A stretch of DNA of 64,000 nucleotides, from contig NC_134095.1 in the NCBI RefSeq assembly GCF_000715075.1, positions 53,688,419-53,752,418 of the forward strand. The letters run 5' to 3'. The notes under the pieces are model-generated. The model made no database searches. It was given only the letters and a program-made list of their open reading frames with translations, and had not been told where the DNA came from. Source of the DNA: Nicotiana tabacum (Eukaryota; Streptophyta; Magnoliopsida; Solanales; Solanaceae). Below, piece by piece: positions 23,475 through 35,187 of this stretch (within the stretch, counting starts at the first letter, position 1; every line of letters begins with the position of its first letter). A program made the position numbers and the translations under genes.

Positions 23475-25148
23475 ATGGCAGGTAATGGAGAGAAAAAGAG
23501 GAAAACGATAGCCGACCTCACCGCTAATCTCTTCAATACCATCAATGAAGTCGGTAAAACGGAGGGCGAAGACGTCATCTCCCCGGTGAAACAGCTCGCC
23601 CCCTCCTCATGGCAGCATCACAACCTCACTCGGTAAAGGGGGCTCTACATCCACAACGCAAAGTGCATCACCAGCAGTGAAAAAGCTGCTCGAGGTGTGG
23701 TTGACAAACACTCTAACCAACATTCTTGACAAGCCCACCCAAAGGATGAACAAAGAAACTACGAGAGTCTACATCACACCAGTCATAGACGAGCAGCACG
23801 GCCCTCCTCTTATGATAGGTATTACTTAAAACGTTAATGATACAGGTAACGATACCCTCACAGCCATTTTGAGAAAGATGGAGGAGATGGAGAACAAGAA
23901 CAAAATGCTATGTGACCAAATGAAAGAGCATCAAGAAAGGGTGGACAAAATACCAAGCACCCCAAAACTCTTATCAAAAAGGGACGCCGGTCGGTTCGTT
24001 GAGCAACCGTACAATGAATAAGTTGCACCACACGCCATACCTAAAACCTTCAAAATGCAGTCATACTTGAAAATATACGATCGCACGACGAACCCTGAGG
24101 ATCATGTGACCCACTATGTCATAGTAGTAAAAGGCAACGACCTTGCCAAAGAACAAGTGTCTTCCATATTACTGAAGAAGTTCGGCGAAACCCTCACTAG
24201 GAGAGGACTAACTTGGTATTCACAGTTGCCTGCATGCTCAATCGAAATATTTGAGGAAATGGCCAACAAGTTTGTGACTACCCATGCCGGAGCTGAGAAA
24301 GCAAAGGCAAGGGTGAATGACATATTTGCCATCAAACAATCACCTGGTGAAGGACTAAGAGATTTCCTTGCCCGATTCAATCGTGTGAGGATGACCTTTG
24401 CAGTGGCAGCTTTCCAGAACGGGTTAAAAAGGAACGGTTCGAGGGCGATCAGAAAATTGTTAAGCCGACTCATGAAATATCCCCAACCACTTGGGACGAG
24501 ATACGCAACGCTTACTGCACCGAAGTGCGAGCTGACGAGGATGACCTCAATAAGCCAACTCAACGGCTAACCTCAGTCCAAATGGAATCCAGGAAAGACT
24601 GAAGAAATGACATCAGAAAGGACCATGCAGGTCCGTGACTCAACCGTGAAAGACATCAACCATATGCCAGAATCGCCATCATACCACCTCCCCGTCATGG
24701 CGACGGTCCATCTAGGCCGCCAACAGGGACTCACCAAAGTGAAAGAGGTATGTCTCCACTTCTATCTGCTCACAATTTCTATGTATCTCCCTTAGAAATA
24801 GTCTACACCCCGAAGAAGCCTAGCCCAAAATTGAAATGGCCGCAAAAGATAAAGTCCGACCCAAACACAAGAAAGTCAAATGCCCTCTGTGAGTTCCATC
24901 AGGCACGGGGGCACAAAATTGAGGACTGCTATGTATCTCCCTAAGAAATAGTCTACACCCCGGAGAAGCCCGACCCAAAAGTGAAATGGCCGCAAAAGAT
25001 GAAGTCCGACCCAAACACAAGAAAGTCAAATGCCCTCTGCAAGTTCCATCAGGCATGGGGGCACAAAATTGAGGACTGCATCACTCTCAAGCAAGAGGTC
25101 GTGAACATGCCTCACCAAGGACATCTAAAGGAACTTTTGAGTGATTAA
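23475..25148 (+). pseudogene. Element D gag with duplicated zinc knuckle, decayed
   Basis: The likely start is MAGNGEKKRKTIADL at 23475, which runs into a stop after about 50 codons. The capsid core is open at 24055-24570: YDRTTNPEDHVTHYV, LLKKFGETLTRRGLTWYSQ and GLRDFLARFNRVRM. The nucleocapsid zinc knuckle (CEFHQARGHKIEDC) occurs twice because of a 150-bp tandem duplication (24779-25078), with a stop at the junction. The last readable piece ends LKELLSD before a TAA at about 25148. It is closely related to the gag of element C. Several frame breaks exclude function. Confidence 0.8.
24779..25078 (+). repeat. 150-bp tandem duplication of the gag zinc-knuckle region
   Basis: Two units start at 24779 and 24929, both with CTATGTATCTCCCT, and end GAGGACTGC. 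They differ by only a handful of bases. The length is a multiple of three, so the reading frame is kept across the duplication, but each unit carries a stop just after the ATGTATCTCCC block (TAG in the first, TAA in the second). Confidence 0.9.
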
Positions 25149-25160
25149 GGAAGGACAAAC

Positions 25161-25706
25161 TTGGCTCGAGGACACGAACAACATCAGGGTCCACCAAAAC
25201 TACCCTCCCCAACTCAAACCATCCAAATGATCATCGGAGGAGGCGACGACTCGTCAATCAACAACGTAAAATTCACGACCACCCACAAGCTGAAACGATC
25301 AATTACTCAAGAACGGTATGACGATCTTGAAGAGAGTATCATCTTCGATAAGTCGGATACCCACGATTTGGTCTTTTCTCATTATGACGCCCTTGTTATT
25401 ACCTTACGCATCTTAGATACTGACGTAAAATGTATTATGGTCGATAATGGGAGCGGTGCGTGCATTGTCCACCCTCGAGTTCTCGTACAAATGAAGCTCA
25501 AGGTTAGGATAGTGCCATGTTGTATCACACTAACGGGTTTTAACAATGCGGTTAAGCGAACGTCTAGAGAAATCACGCTACCAGTCCTGGCCGATGGCGT
25601 CACCTTGGAGATCACGTTCCATATCATGGACCAGGATACGGTGTACAACGCCATGAAAGTCGTCCCCTCCACCTTATATCAAGTCATCAAATTTCCCACC
25701 CCTTGA
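25161..25706 (+). pseudogene. Element D protease domain
   Basis: An open frame of 181 codons with IQMIIGGGDD near the start, then the active-site region IMVDNGSGACIVHPRVL and GFNNAVKRTSREITLPV. The catalytic triplet reads D-N-G rather than the usual D-T/S-G; relatives recalled from memory have VDDGSGACI, so N may be a mutation of D. A stop at 25704 replaces what should be readthrough into the RT region. The frame itself is uninterrupted, so this domain is better kept than its neighbours. Confidence 0.75.
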
Positions 25707-25989
25707 GGGGTATTCAACATTCGAGGAGAGCAATACATTGCCCGAGAATGCTACTGCATCGCCCAAGACTGCACATACACCCAATAGTTAAAAAGCAAAA
25801 AAGAGGCAGAATATCAATTAACAAGGTAGGGGTCAGGTGATAATGAAGGGAAAGATGTCATCAGGGACTCTGAAATCATAGAGGCCACGGGATCGATTGT
25901 GGAGGATCTCGACCCTGTACAACTCAACGAAGACGAGCACAGCAAAAAAGCCTACATCAGCCACAAACTTTAGGAATCAGGTAAATTCC

Positions 25990-27300
25990 ATCAATTTTTA
26001 GCTAACAACACAGACTTATTTGCCTTTTCCCATGCAAATATGTCGGGCGTCCCGAAAGAGATAGCAACACACAAGTTGAACGTCGACCCATTTTACCCCC
26101 TAGTGCGGCAAGTTAGGCGGAAATTCAACTCCGCAATAAATGACGTGATCCGCGAGGAGGTTGAAAAACTGCTAGAAAATGGCTTTATCAGAGAATCGAA
26201 GTACCCTCAATGGGTCACCAATGTGGTCATGGTGAAAAAGAAGAATAGGAAGTGGCGGATGTGTGTAGACTTCACAGATCTTAACAAAGCCTGCCCGAAT
26301 GACTCATTCCACTACCCCATATCGACCAGCTCATTGATGCAATAGCCGGGCACGAGCTATTAAGCTTTTTGGATGCCTACTCGGGCTATAACCAAATCCT
26401 CATGGAGGAGGAAGACCAAGAAAAGACCACTTTCATCACTCACCATGGGACATACTGCTATATAATGATGCCTTTCGGACTGAAAAACGCGGGGGCGACA
26501 TATCAGAGGTTGGTGATAAAAATGTTCAAAGACCAGCTCGGAAAAACCATGGAAGTCTACATCGACGACATGTTAATCAAGTCAAAAAGGAAAGAGAATC
26601 ACATTGACCACTTAAAAAAGGCCTTCGACATATTCGCACGATACTGTATGAAATTGAACCCTAAAAAGTGCGCCTTCGACGTAATCTCGGGAGAGTTCCT
26701 CGGCTTCTTGGTATTATAATGAGGCATCGAGGTCAACCCCGACCAAATCAAAGTCATAGAAGGAATACCGGAGAACCTAACTAGTAAGAAACAAGTACAG
26801 AAGCTAACCAGTCGCATAGCCGCCCTATCGAGATTTATCTCACTGTCCTCCGACAGATGCCATAAATTTTTTGGTGTACTCAAGAAAGACAATGGACTCC
26901 AATGGAACTCCGAGTGCGTCAAAGCCTTGAAAGAGTTAAAGGCGTACCTATCTTCACCCCCACTACTAGCTAAGGTAGAACCTAGGGAACATCTCCTCAT
27001 CTACCTGGCCGTGAGTGCGCTCCTGGTCCGAGAAAACAAAGGTACGCAATCTCCCATTTACTATATTAGCAAAATTGTGGTTGACGCTGAGACGAGGTAT
27101 CCACACCTCAAGAAGCTGGCCCTAGCTTTGGTTGTAGCTTCATGAAAGCTTATACCCTATTTCCAGTGCTACCCCATCTCGGTAGTCACGACCTTTCCCC
27201 TAAGAAGTATTCTGCATAAACCCGAGTTGTCGGGCAGATTGGCCAAATGGGACATAAAATTGAGCGAGCACGATATAACCTATCAGCCGTGAACGACGAT
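25990..27300 (+). pseudogene. Element D reverse transcriptase and first RNase H
   Basis: The RT fingers and palm are readable: VRQVRRKFNSAINDVI, WVTNVVMVKKKNRKWRMCVD and DLNKACPNDSFHYP in one frame to 26345; then after a frameshift near 26325, LDAYSGYNQILM, FGLKNAGATYQ and the catalytic YIDDMLIKSKRK around 26560-26590. A TAA at 26717 interrupts GFLVL. The RNase H region follows in the same frame (ALLVRENKGTQSPIYYIS, AETRYPHLKKLALAL) with a stop at 27143. The order and motifs are standard for gypsy pol; the copy is not translatable as one protein. Confidence 0.85.
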
Positions 27301-27304
27301 AAAG

Positions 27305-27800
27305 TTGCAAGTGCTCCCCGACTTCAGCACAAAAATAATGCCTGAAGTTGACATGTGGGTTTTGTATACTGATGGCGCCTTTAACGCATCAGGATCGGGA
27401 CTGGGACTTGTGCTCGAGGTCCCAATAGGCGAAGTAATTCACCAGTTCATAAGATGCCCAGATATGAGTAGCAACGAAGCTGAGTACGAGGTCGTGATTG
27501 CAGGGCTAAAGTTAGCACTCAAGTACGGAGTGAAGCAAGTCGTCCTACGGTGGGACTCTCAACTCGTCATCAATCAAGTCACAAGGACTTTCCAAATCAA
27601 GGAAAAAGACTACAAAAATACCAGGCCGAGATCTGCAAGCTATTACCCGAGTTCGACGAATTCCAGCTCGACCAAATCCTATGAGCACAGAATATCAAAG
27701 CAGACGGCTTTGCCAAACTGGCAGCTACCACTAAAAGCATAACCGGAGAAGGGAACGTGGTCACTCTCCTCCACTCGTCGATCAAATCGAGTTACAAACT
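27305..27800 (+). pseudogene. Element D second (archaeal-type) RNase H
   Basis: The frame 27305-27742 holds WVLYTDGAFNASGSGLGLVL, SSNEAEYEVVIAGLKLALKY and DSQLVINQVTRTF, i.e. the D-E-D carboxylate pattern of an RNase H fold. It comes after the usual RT-linked RNase H, so the element has two. A second RNase H here is a known mark of the Tat lineage. After VTRTFQIKEKDY the frame shifts (near 27615); the expected continuation (QNIKADGFAKLAATTKSI) is readable in another frame. Confidence 0.8.
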
Positions 27801-27959
27801 ATAAACCTAACTTGGGACTAGCGCAATCATATTGTCACATATTTGCAGGACGGAGTGCTTCCAGACGATAAAAAAGAAGCCAAGAAGCTTTGAATTCAGG
27901 CGGCTAGGTATAGCGTCATCAACAACGACTTGTACAAAAGAACGTATGGCGGCCCCCTA

Positions 27960-29098
27960 GAAAATGCTTAGGCCCAAACCAGACGCGGCACGTTCTGGAG
28001 GAAGTCCACGAGGTCACTGCGTAGCTTATATCGGCAATCGAGCCCTAGTCAGATGCATCATACGAGTAGGCTACTATTGGCCCACAATGAAAAAAGAGGC
28101 CGCCAACTTCGTAAAAAATGCAAACAATGCCAAAGATACGTCCCCATGATCCACCAAACGGGCGAGCACCTCCACTCAGCCACCTCGCATTGGCCTTTCA
28201 TCAAATGAGGAATGAACATTGTCGAACCCCTCCTAGTGGGACGAGGTAATGTACGATTTTTTTGTTTTAATTGACTATTTTTCCAAGTGGGTCAAACACG
28301 CGATCAAGAAGTGATCACCTTCATACGAAGGAATATTGTGTGTCGTTTCGGCCTTTCCAAAGAAATCAGTTGTGATAACGGGCCTCAATTCACTAGAAAA
28401 AAGATCACCGAGTTCTTCGAGAAATGGCATATCAAATGAATGCTCTCCACACCATATCATCTTGCGTGCAATAGGCAAGTGAAGTCCTCCAACAAGTCAA
28501 TATTGAATATCATGAAGAAGAAGCTCGAGAACGCCAAGGGACTGTGACCGGAGTTTCTGCCAGAAGTGTTATGGTCATACCGCACGACGCCAAAAACAAG
28601 CACAGGAGAAACACCATACTCATTGGTCTATGGTACCGATGCAGTAATACCAGTCGAGGTCGGAGAACCAAGTCTAAGGTACTCACATGAAAGCGGGCCA
28701 AGAAACGATGAAAGTAGGAGCCAAGACCTCAACGAGGTCGAAGAATAAAAAGACATGGCATACATAAGGATGGTCGCCCAGAAACAACAAGCAGAACGAT
28801 ACTACAACAAAAAATCCAAGATTAAACCGTTCAAAATCGGAGACTACGTACTCAAAGCCAAAACACAGGCAAGAAAGGATCCATGAGATGGAAAGCTATG
28901 GACTAACTGGGACAGCCTATACAAAATTACGACAGCAGCAAGCAAAGGGTCGTTCCAAATAGAAACGGTAGAAGGAAAACTACTACCAAGCAACTGGAAC
29001 ATCGCCTACCTTAAGTACTTAGATGTTCTCCGAGTCGTACTTTTTTTCCCTCACCTGAGTTTTGTCCCAATTGGGTTTTCTCAGGGAGGTTTTTACTA
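27960..29098 (+). pseudogene. Element D integrase, decayed
   Basis: N-terminal piece VGYYWPTMKKEAANFV (28063-28110) is followed by a frameshift that destroys the expected C-X2-C zinc ligands. In the core, the first catalytic Asp is replaced by Asn (MNIVEP instead of the usual MDIVGP), the second is kept in SCDNGPQFT, and the Glu region reads TEFFEKWHIK. The C-terminal part has LWSYRTTPKTSTGETPYSLV, VIPVEVGEP and, beyond a stop at about 28748, YYNKKSKIKPFKIGDYVL. Stops at several points. It would have inserted the element's cDNA; this copy could not. Confidence 0.8.
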
Positions 29099-29346
29099 AG
29101 GAGACGAGGAGGGCATTTCGAAGTTAAGCATGAGTAGGTGAGAATACAAGTTAGCAAGTTCATTGCTCGACCCCTCGAATACTTCTACAGGTCGAACAAT
29201 AAAGGGACTAGGTAGATTGGGACTGGGATACCAGCCCGAAAAACATGTAAACTTATCCAATGCATACATGTAAGCAAAGCATACAAGCACATGATGTTCG
29301 CCTATGTCTCTACCAACTTTTAACACCGCACCAATCAAGATACTCA

Positions 29347-29640
29347 CGTTCGACCTTGTTCGAATTAACTAAGAGTAACATTCAACCTCGCTCGAATCAA
29401 CTCACATTCGACCTCGTTCGACTTAACTAAGAGTAACATTCGACCTCGCTCGAATCAACTCACATTCGACCTCATTCGAATTAACTAAGAGTAACATTCG
29501 ACCTCGCTCGAATCAACTCATATTCAACCCTGTTCGAATTAACTAAGAGTAACATTTGACCTCGCTCGAATCAACTCACATTCGACCTCGTTCGAATTAA
29601 TTAAGAAACTCACATTTGATCTTGATCGAATTGGTCAAGA
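29347..29640 (+). repeat. 58-bp tandem repeat in element D
   Basis: About four to five units with period 58 bp (GAGTAACATT at 29373 and 29431, and so on). Each unit holds TTCGACCTCGCTCGAA and TTCGACCTCGTTCGAA, short inverted repeats. It is just downstream of integrase and just beyond the 3' end of the antisense gene. More diverged TTCGA-rich copies run to about 29790. Confidence 0.85.
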
Positions 29641-29949
29641 GTGATGTTCTACCTCGCTAAAATTCAACTTAAATTTGGCATGACTAGAACTTGATTCACA
29701 ATTAACCTCGTTCGAGTTAATTATGGCAACGCTCGACTTTACTCAAATTAATCAAAGACACTCAATCACGTTCGAGCTAACGCCTACCAACATAATTCCT
29801 TTAATCAAAGCAATCGATTGAGAAAACTATTCAAGAAAAAAAGAAAAGACTCGGAAATAAACAGCAAAAATAGCATTCCAAATCAAGAGGTATCTTACAA
29901 GGGCCGAACTGACGCCCACAAAAGTAAAAACAAAAGATTATAAAAAGCG

Positions 29950-32602
29950 CTACTCAGCAGCATCGCCCCCACCATCATCCCCACCATCGTCCTCGCCATT
30001 AGAGTATTCGTCATCATACCAGGCACCTGGCTCGAGCCTGTCCAAGTTATCTTCACCATCACTAGCCCCCGATGTAGTAGGATTGTAACCACAGGCGACC
30101 CGAGCTACGCGCACCTTAGCACGAGCATCCTCAAACTCATTCTCAGAAACTCTCCCTGCCGTTATCAAGCCCCTGAATATGTCTAGTTGAGCCTCAGCTT
30201 GAATCCACTTCACGTACAAATCTCGCGGAACATCGGGATAAGTGGAAGTACGAGATGAAGATAGTTGAGCCAGTAGCTGCGCCTTTTCGGCCTCAAGAAT
30301 GACGATCTACTCATTAAGGTTTGAAACCTCTTTCTCAAGCCCACCAATCCATTTGCCAAACCTCGTCTCCCTAAGCGCGACCGTCTTTACATCACTTGCC
30401 CGCTCAGATCAGAGGATGTGAATGGTATCCTCTAACACTACCACCTTCGCAAAAGCCGCCGACCTGGCCTCCTCGACCCTCTCCGACTCTGCCACTTTTT
30501 CGAACAACTCATCACTTAAGTCGTTAAATCTGATCGAGCTTGAAGGTCGACACACTCAACCACAACCCCTTGCTCACTTTGAGCTCGTCCTACTTGACTC
30601 TAAGCTCTCCCTCGAGCTCGCTACATTTGCCGATGACCCTCACAAGTTCATCGTCCTTCTGCCTCAACTCACCTCTAAGAGACTGAAAATTATTGTCCGC
30701 ATTAAATCTGGCGCGCATCTTATGGTACTTGCGATACTTCAAAACCATTTTCTTAAAAACAACCTTCAGATTTTCCTCTCAATGGTCACTCTCGATCTCC
30801 AGAATGAGAGTCTAAGTGAAAAAAGAAGAGCCAAAAAGTCAGTAAAACAAAAGGAAGAAAGGACGTAAGGTACAAGAACAACAAAAACAAAAATACAAAC
30901 TTACCTTCAAAGCTATTCCAGAAATGCCTAACAACATATCGGCATCCTTAAACATCCTATTCTCTGCGCCAGAGCAAAGAGGAACCAAAGAAGGAACTAC
31001 GCTCTCTATGTTCGTCAACAAGTCGCAGTCCAAAGGAATGACTATAGTACGAGTAGATCCCCTCCTTTCTCACCTCTACCTGAGTAAACCCCTCATCGAA
31101 CATCCGTTCCTCTTCGGGGTCGATGTTAGAACTAGACTCATAGCCATCTATGGCCATACCTTTCCCCCTCCCCTCGGCAGAGGAAAGAATGTCGGCCTGC
31201 CCTGATGATGACGTATCACTCCTCGGAATGACCTCCGCTTCCTATGATCGCCCTCCTCCTTCCACGGCAACCTCTAGCAAGGGAGAAAATCCTACATCTG
31301 AAGGGGGGTGCAGTCTATGTGCCCAAAACTATGTCGCTCTCGAGTGCGACCGCGGCCAGCTCAGGATCGCCCCTTGTTGGATCTTTGTTTCCTACTGCCT
31401 CGCCGCCAACTTCTACTCTCCGCCTTTTTAGCGGAACTGCTTCCTCCTAGCCCGATGACAACTCATCCACTAAGTGTAATATGGGAGAAGTTGGAGTCTC
31501 CACCGAAGGGCCTACTGAGATCCGAGAAGAAGCAACTATCTGAACGAACTAGCCTGAAGTCGAAATGAGTAGAGATCCGGTTCATGCACAAGATTGACGA
31601 AAAATGGGGGTACGAGCCCTCATTATTTTTGTCTTCCTCTGACCTAACAGCAAACACAGAAGTTAAAATTGACCCCACTATAAGAAGGGAGCGAAAAAGA
31701 AGATCGAAATGAATAACTCATCGGTCGAGGAATCTTTACGTCCAAACTTCTAATTAAAATATGGCCACTTACGGATCCCCACCCCGTGGGGTAAAATTTG
31801 ACTCACCCGGTTGCGAATGTCGACGACCAATGTAGGAGGATCCTTCTCGGCTGCACAAAAGAGGAAGAACAATTAAATCACCAAAGAGAGACAAAACAAG
31901 CTATCAGTAAGCAAAAACACTTACGAGAGAAGTTCCACACTTCAGGGAATCCATTGGGGTTCGCCACCAAGTGCTCGGCCTTGATGTAGAAGAAGTTGAA
32001 CCAAAATCGATGATTTGCCTTATCGTCCATTTTCACCACCAGCCCCTTGGTCCCACGGTGGCGGAGGTGTATCATCGTACCCCTATGAAAGCTTGGCGCG
32101 AAAAGATGCAGCAGATGGCAGAATGAAATCCCACGGTTGGCCAGCTCCGCGTACTTTATCAACATAAGAAATAGTTTATAAATATAGGGGAGAGTTGGGC
32201 CGGACAGATGCCATAGTAGCTACTAAATTCCTCTGCCAGTGGGGGAAGAGAATACCCCACTTGGAATGGGTACACGTAAAATGTGCAATACCCATGACGA
32301 TGAATATGGATCATGTCGTTCCCAGCTGGGACTAGATCGATGTGAGCAGGGATGTTGTACTTGACCCTAAGCTCGGCAAGATAGGCTGCTTTCATATCGG
32401 ACTTCACAGGTTTAGGCTCGTCCGCAGGTGATTTCAAGAAGTCCGACCTAGAGCCTGAATTACGAGGAATGATTTTCTCCATAGTGGGAAAGCTTTCATC
32501 CTCTGCAACAATGCCTTCCCCTTCATCATGAGAGGTTATGACCACTGACAATGGAACCAGGTCAGAGGTCCCCTCAGGGTTGGAAGATGCACTAGCCATC
32601 AT
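29950..32602 (-). pseudogene. Antisense gene (aORF) of element D, Transposase_28-like
   Basis: Minus-strand gene inside a plus-strand retroelement. It starts MMASASSNPEGTSDLV at 32602 and includes IHRHGYCTFYVYPFQVGY. After a one-base loss near 32185 that shifts the frame, it continues IKYAELANRGISFCHL, RGTMIHLRHRGTKGLVVKMD and FWFNFFYIKAEHLVANPNGF. A donor-like GTAAGT follows at about 31924, and other exon-like pieces lie at about 31157-30957, 30900 and 30800-30600 (charged, coiled-coil-like). The last exon (30219-29950) ends in an acidic Asp/Gly-rich tail. From memory this matches a family filed as 'putative gypsy type transposon' (PF04195), known as antisense ORFs in Tat elements; function unknown. 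The exon structure is inferred from splice-like motifs only. Confidence 0.65.
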
Positions 32603-32758
32603 TTGTTACGTATATGCGAAGGAATTGAAAGTGCAGAAGAAGTGATAGTAGCGAAAGTTGCTGAAAGAAGGAATGCAAGAGCTCTGAGAAGAAGAAAGAA
32701 AAACTTGGAGGTTCGAATGCTTGAAAATGCAGCAAACCAAATGAAAGGTTCTTATCCC

Positions 32759-32766
32759 TATTTATA
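32759..32766 (-). promoter_or_regulatory. TATA box for the antisense gene of element D
   Basis: TATAAATA on the minus strand, about 160 bp upstream of the ATG at 32602. Placement and sequence fit an RNA polymerase II core promoter driving the antisense gene independently of the LTRs. Confidence 0.5.
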
Positions 32767-33058
32767 AGAATGCAAGCATCCTAATAGAGGATACAGAGCG
32801 TCGCTACACTAATTTCGAAATGATAGGGGTGCGGGAAACAACGTAACCTATCGGGAACATACGCAATAATGATGTATGATGTTATGATGTCATTGTAAAT
32901 TGATGTAACAGTCGAGTGTGGTTATCAAAATGCCACATCACCATTTAGGCCACGATCCTTACTACTCGACCTCCCCATTGAATTTCTCAAACTACAACTA
33001 ATGAAGTCCGCTCATCAAGATCGACCAAAAGAGGACCTCGATAAGCGGAGGGACTAAC

Positions 33059-33761
33059 TGTATAGATCAAAATCGAACCAAAGAAATTTGATACGCGAAG
33101 ACGATTATCGTGAGTGACTTGCAAATCAATATGGGTAGTTTGGCCGAGGTCGATCAGTGGTTAACAGAAGTAGCCGCTGAGTGGTTCATCAAGGCCAAGG
33201 TCGAGCAGCATGGACAAAAGTAACGACTAGTATAGCTTTGGAACCAACAAAAGGAATATTCTGTTGAATATTCCCTCTGATTGTACCTTTTAGGGTTCTT
33301 TGAAAATACCCCATATAAATAGAAGGAGAGATACGACACAAAACATGTAATATTCCATATGATAAGAAAACTTTCGAAAATTGAGCTCTCTAGATAAATA
33401 CAAAGAACAACTTTCTGAAGAGATTCGATCTTTTTAGCTCATCCATTGTCATTTCTACCAGATCCGAGAAAGTGCGCAATATTCTCTTATATTCTTGTCA
33501 TTCCCCCTATTCAATATTAGGTGAATCTTCCTCCTTATTTACATTTAGTATCGTTTATTGTATTTATTGCTTATCATTATCCTCTTTCTATTAGTAACTG
33601 TAGCATTTAATGTGTGCTGCATTAAATCCATTTTCATATGGTCCTCATGTTATTCACATAAACCTGCTTTAGATCCTAGGTTATTATCTTTAACTAGTAT
33701 TAGCCCCTTATCTTTTTATTTAATTAGTTTAACAAAAAAAATTATACTTTTTGATCAAACA
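33059..33761 (+). repeat. Element D 3' LTR
   Basis: 703 bp, starting TGTATAGATCAAAATCG after the purine-rich AGCGGAGGGACTAAC (33044-33058, probable PPT) and ending GATCAAACA. It is followed by the ATCTT target duplication (33762-33766). TATAAATA occurs at 33314-33321, so transcription could start here and run rightwards. Confidence 0.9.
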
Positions 33762-34587
33762 ATCTTCTTGGAGAAAACATTCAAGATTTTATTATTCCAT
33801 AATTAGAAACATTTATATGTGTCAATCCCTTTATGTACAACTATATATAGGAAGAAGACATATACTAGTACTTCTATTTTGATTGCTCACTCCTTGTATA
33901 TAATCATGATTCATGTGAAATACAATATGTAGGTAGTGTTATTATCTAATGGTGACTTTAGTCGTTAATTATACTATTTTTAATTTAGTTGCATAACTAT
34001 AATATCTATCGTTTAAGGATTTAAATGTTTATTGATCATTGCAATTTAATTGGTTATAACAAGTTATTATTTTATTTTTCAAGTTACTATATTAGTCTTG
34101 CTACAAAGAGTTACATGTTTATATAAATTTAATTTAAGGGTATAAAATATTTATATATTTATAGTGTACATAACTTATACTTATCACTTTATATGTTATT
34201 GCTTAACTGACCAACTAAAATCAAAGGAAATTCCTCAATTTTTTTCTTGAAGAAGAGGTTTTTTATTTTATTTATTTATTTATGATAACCGATAAAAAGC
34301 TTGCAGTTTAATTTGTGAGGATAACAATAATATGAGCACACTCTTCATAGTGAAAACTCCTTTTGTATCCCAGCACTACCATGGGAAGATGGCATAATCA
34401 TCCGAAGATAGGAGATTTACCATATTACAATTTAGAAAGAAGATTTTCATATAAATTTTATGATGAAAAGTCGTAAGAATTTGTTGAAGTTTAGATTTAG
34501 ACACTCATAAATTAAAGTCATTTAAAACATTGTTCAGACACTCATGAATTAAGCACTAAAATGATGGCAATATTTTTAGACTCCAAG

Positions 34588-34636
<49 letters not shown>

Positions 34637-35182
34637 AGTGGACAATAAAAAAGTGAGGTGGCACCTCTGTTAAGCCAAGAAACACATTTATCTTTTTCCT
34701 CCTTTTTGGGGGGTTTTCATCATTTTTTTCCATTTATTTTATATTAAAAATTCCATCTTCATAACTCACACCTCTTTATCTTCATAACCTATATTTTTAA
34801 TAATGTCAATAACTCTCATGCATTTCATATTCATAACATCTAAATATTTAATGGATAAGTTTATGACAATTTATTATATGTTCTTCCATACGTACATATA
34901 TAACTATAAGGGCTTCTATGTTTTGAACAAATATGATTGATACTAACTTTATATTTTGCTTATAATGGTTTGAGCTATCTCTATGTCAAAAGATGTAGTG
35001 GAAAAGAAAAAGTGTACTAAGGTATGGTAGAATTTCTATTCTTTATTTTTTATTTAAGGTAAATGCACGAAGATATTCCATACAAAGTGTGAATCTTAAG
35101 AAGAATGTTTAAGAGGAAGTACCAAATAATGAGATGAAGATCGAAGTAAAGCGTATTTTATAGTTCTCACTAATAGTCCTTG
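33762..35182 (+). other. Displaced WRKY 3' flank and intergenic DNA
   Basis: From 33767 (CTTGGAGAAAACATTC) the sequence is what originally followed the WRKY stop codon, so the first few hundred bases should be the ancestral 3' UTR. The rest is AT-rich with one microsatellite (34588-34637). I see no gene. Confidence 0.55.
34588..34637. repeat. (CA)n(TA)n microsatellite
   Basis: A compound dinucleotide run: about 12 CA repeats followed by about 13 TA repeats. Confidence 0.95.
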
Positions 35183-35187
35183 ATTTT

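Larger units (their letters stand above)
22639..33761 (+). mobile_element. Element D: complete Tat-type gypsy retrotransposon
   Basis: Both LTRs are present (22639-23365 and 33059-33761), with TG...CA ends and a perfect 5-bp duplication ATCTT at 22634-22638 and 33762-33766. Internal order is PBS, gag, protease, RT, RNase H, a second RNase H, integrase, then 4 kb of 3' sequence carrying a tandem repeat and an antisense gene. A second RNase H after the first, and antisense ORFs in the 3' region, mark the Tat lineage (established knowledge). Many stops and frameshifts mean it cannot move unaided. The LTRs differ by many substitutions and a ~25-bp indel near 23085/33497, so insertion is not very recent. 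It lies in the same orientation as the WRKY gene it hit. Confidence 0.92.

Noticed and set aside
30422..30868. 148-codon plus-strand frame in the 3' part of element D
   Set aside because: It is opposite the coiled-coil-like exon of the antisense gene, which gives the better protein-like reading.
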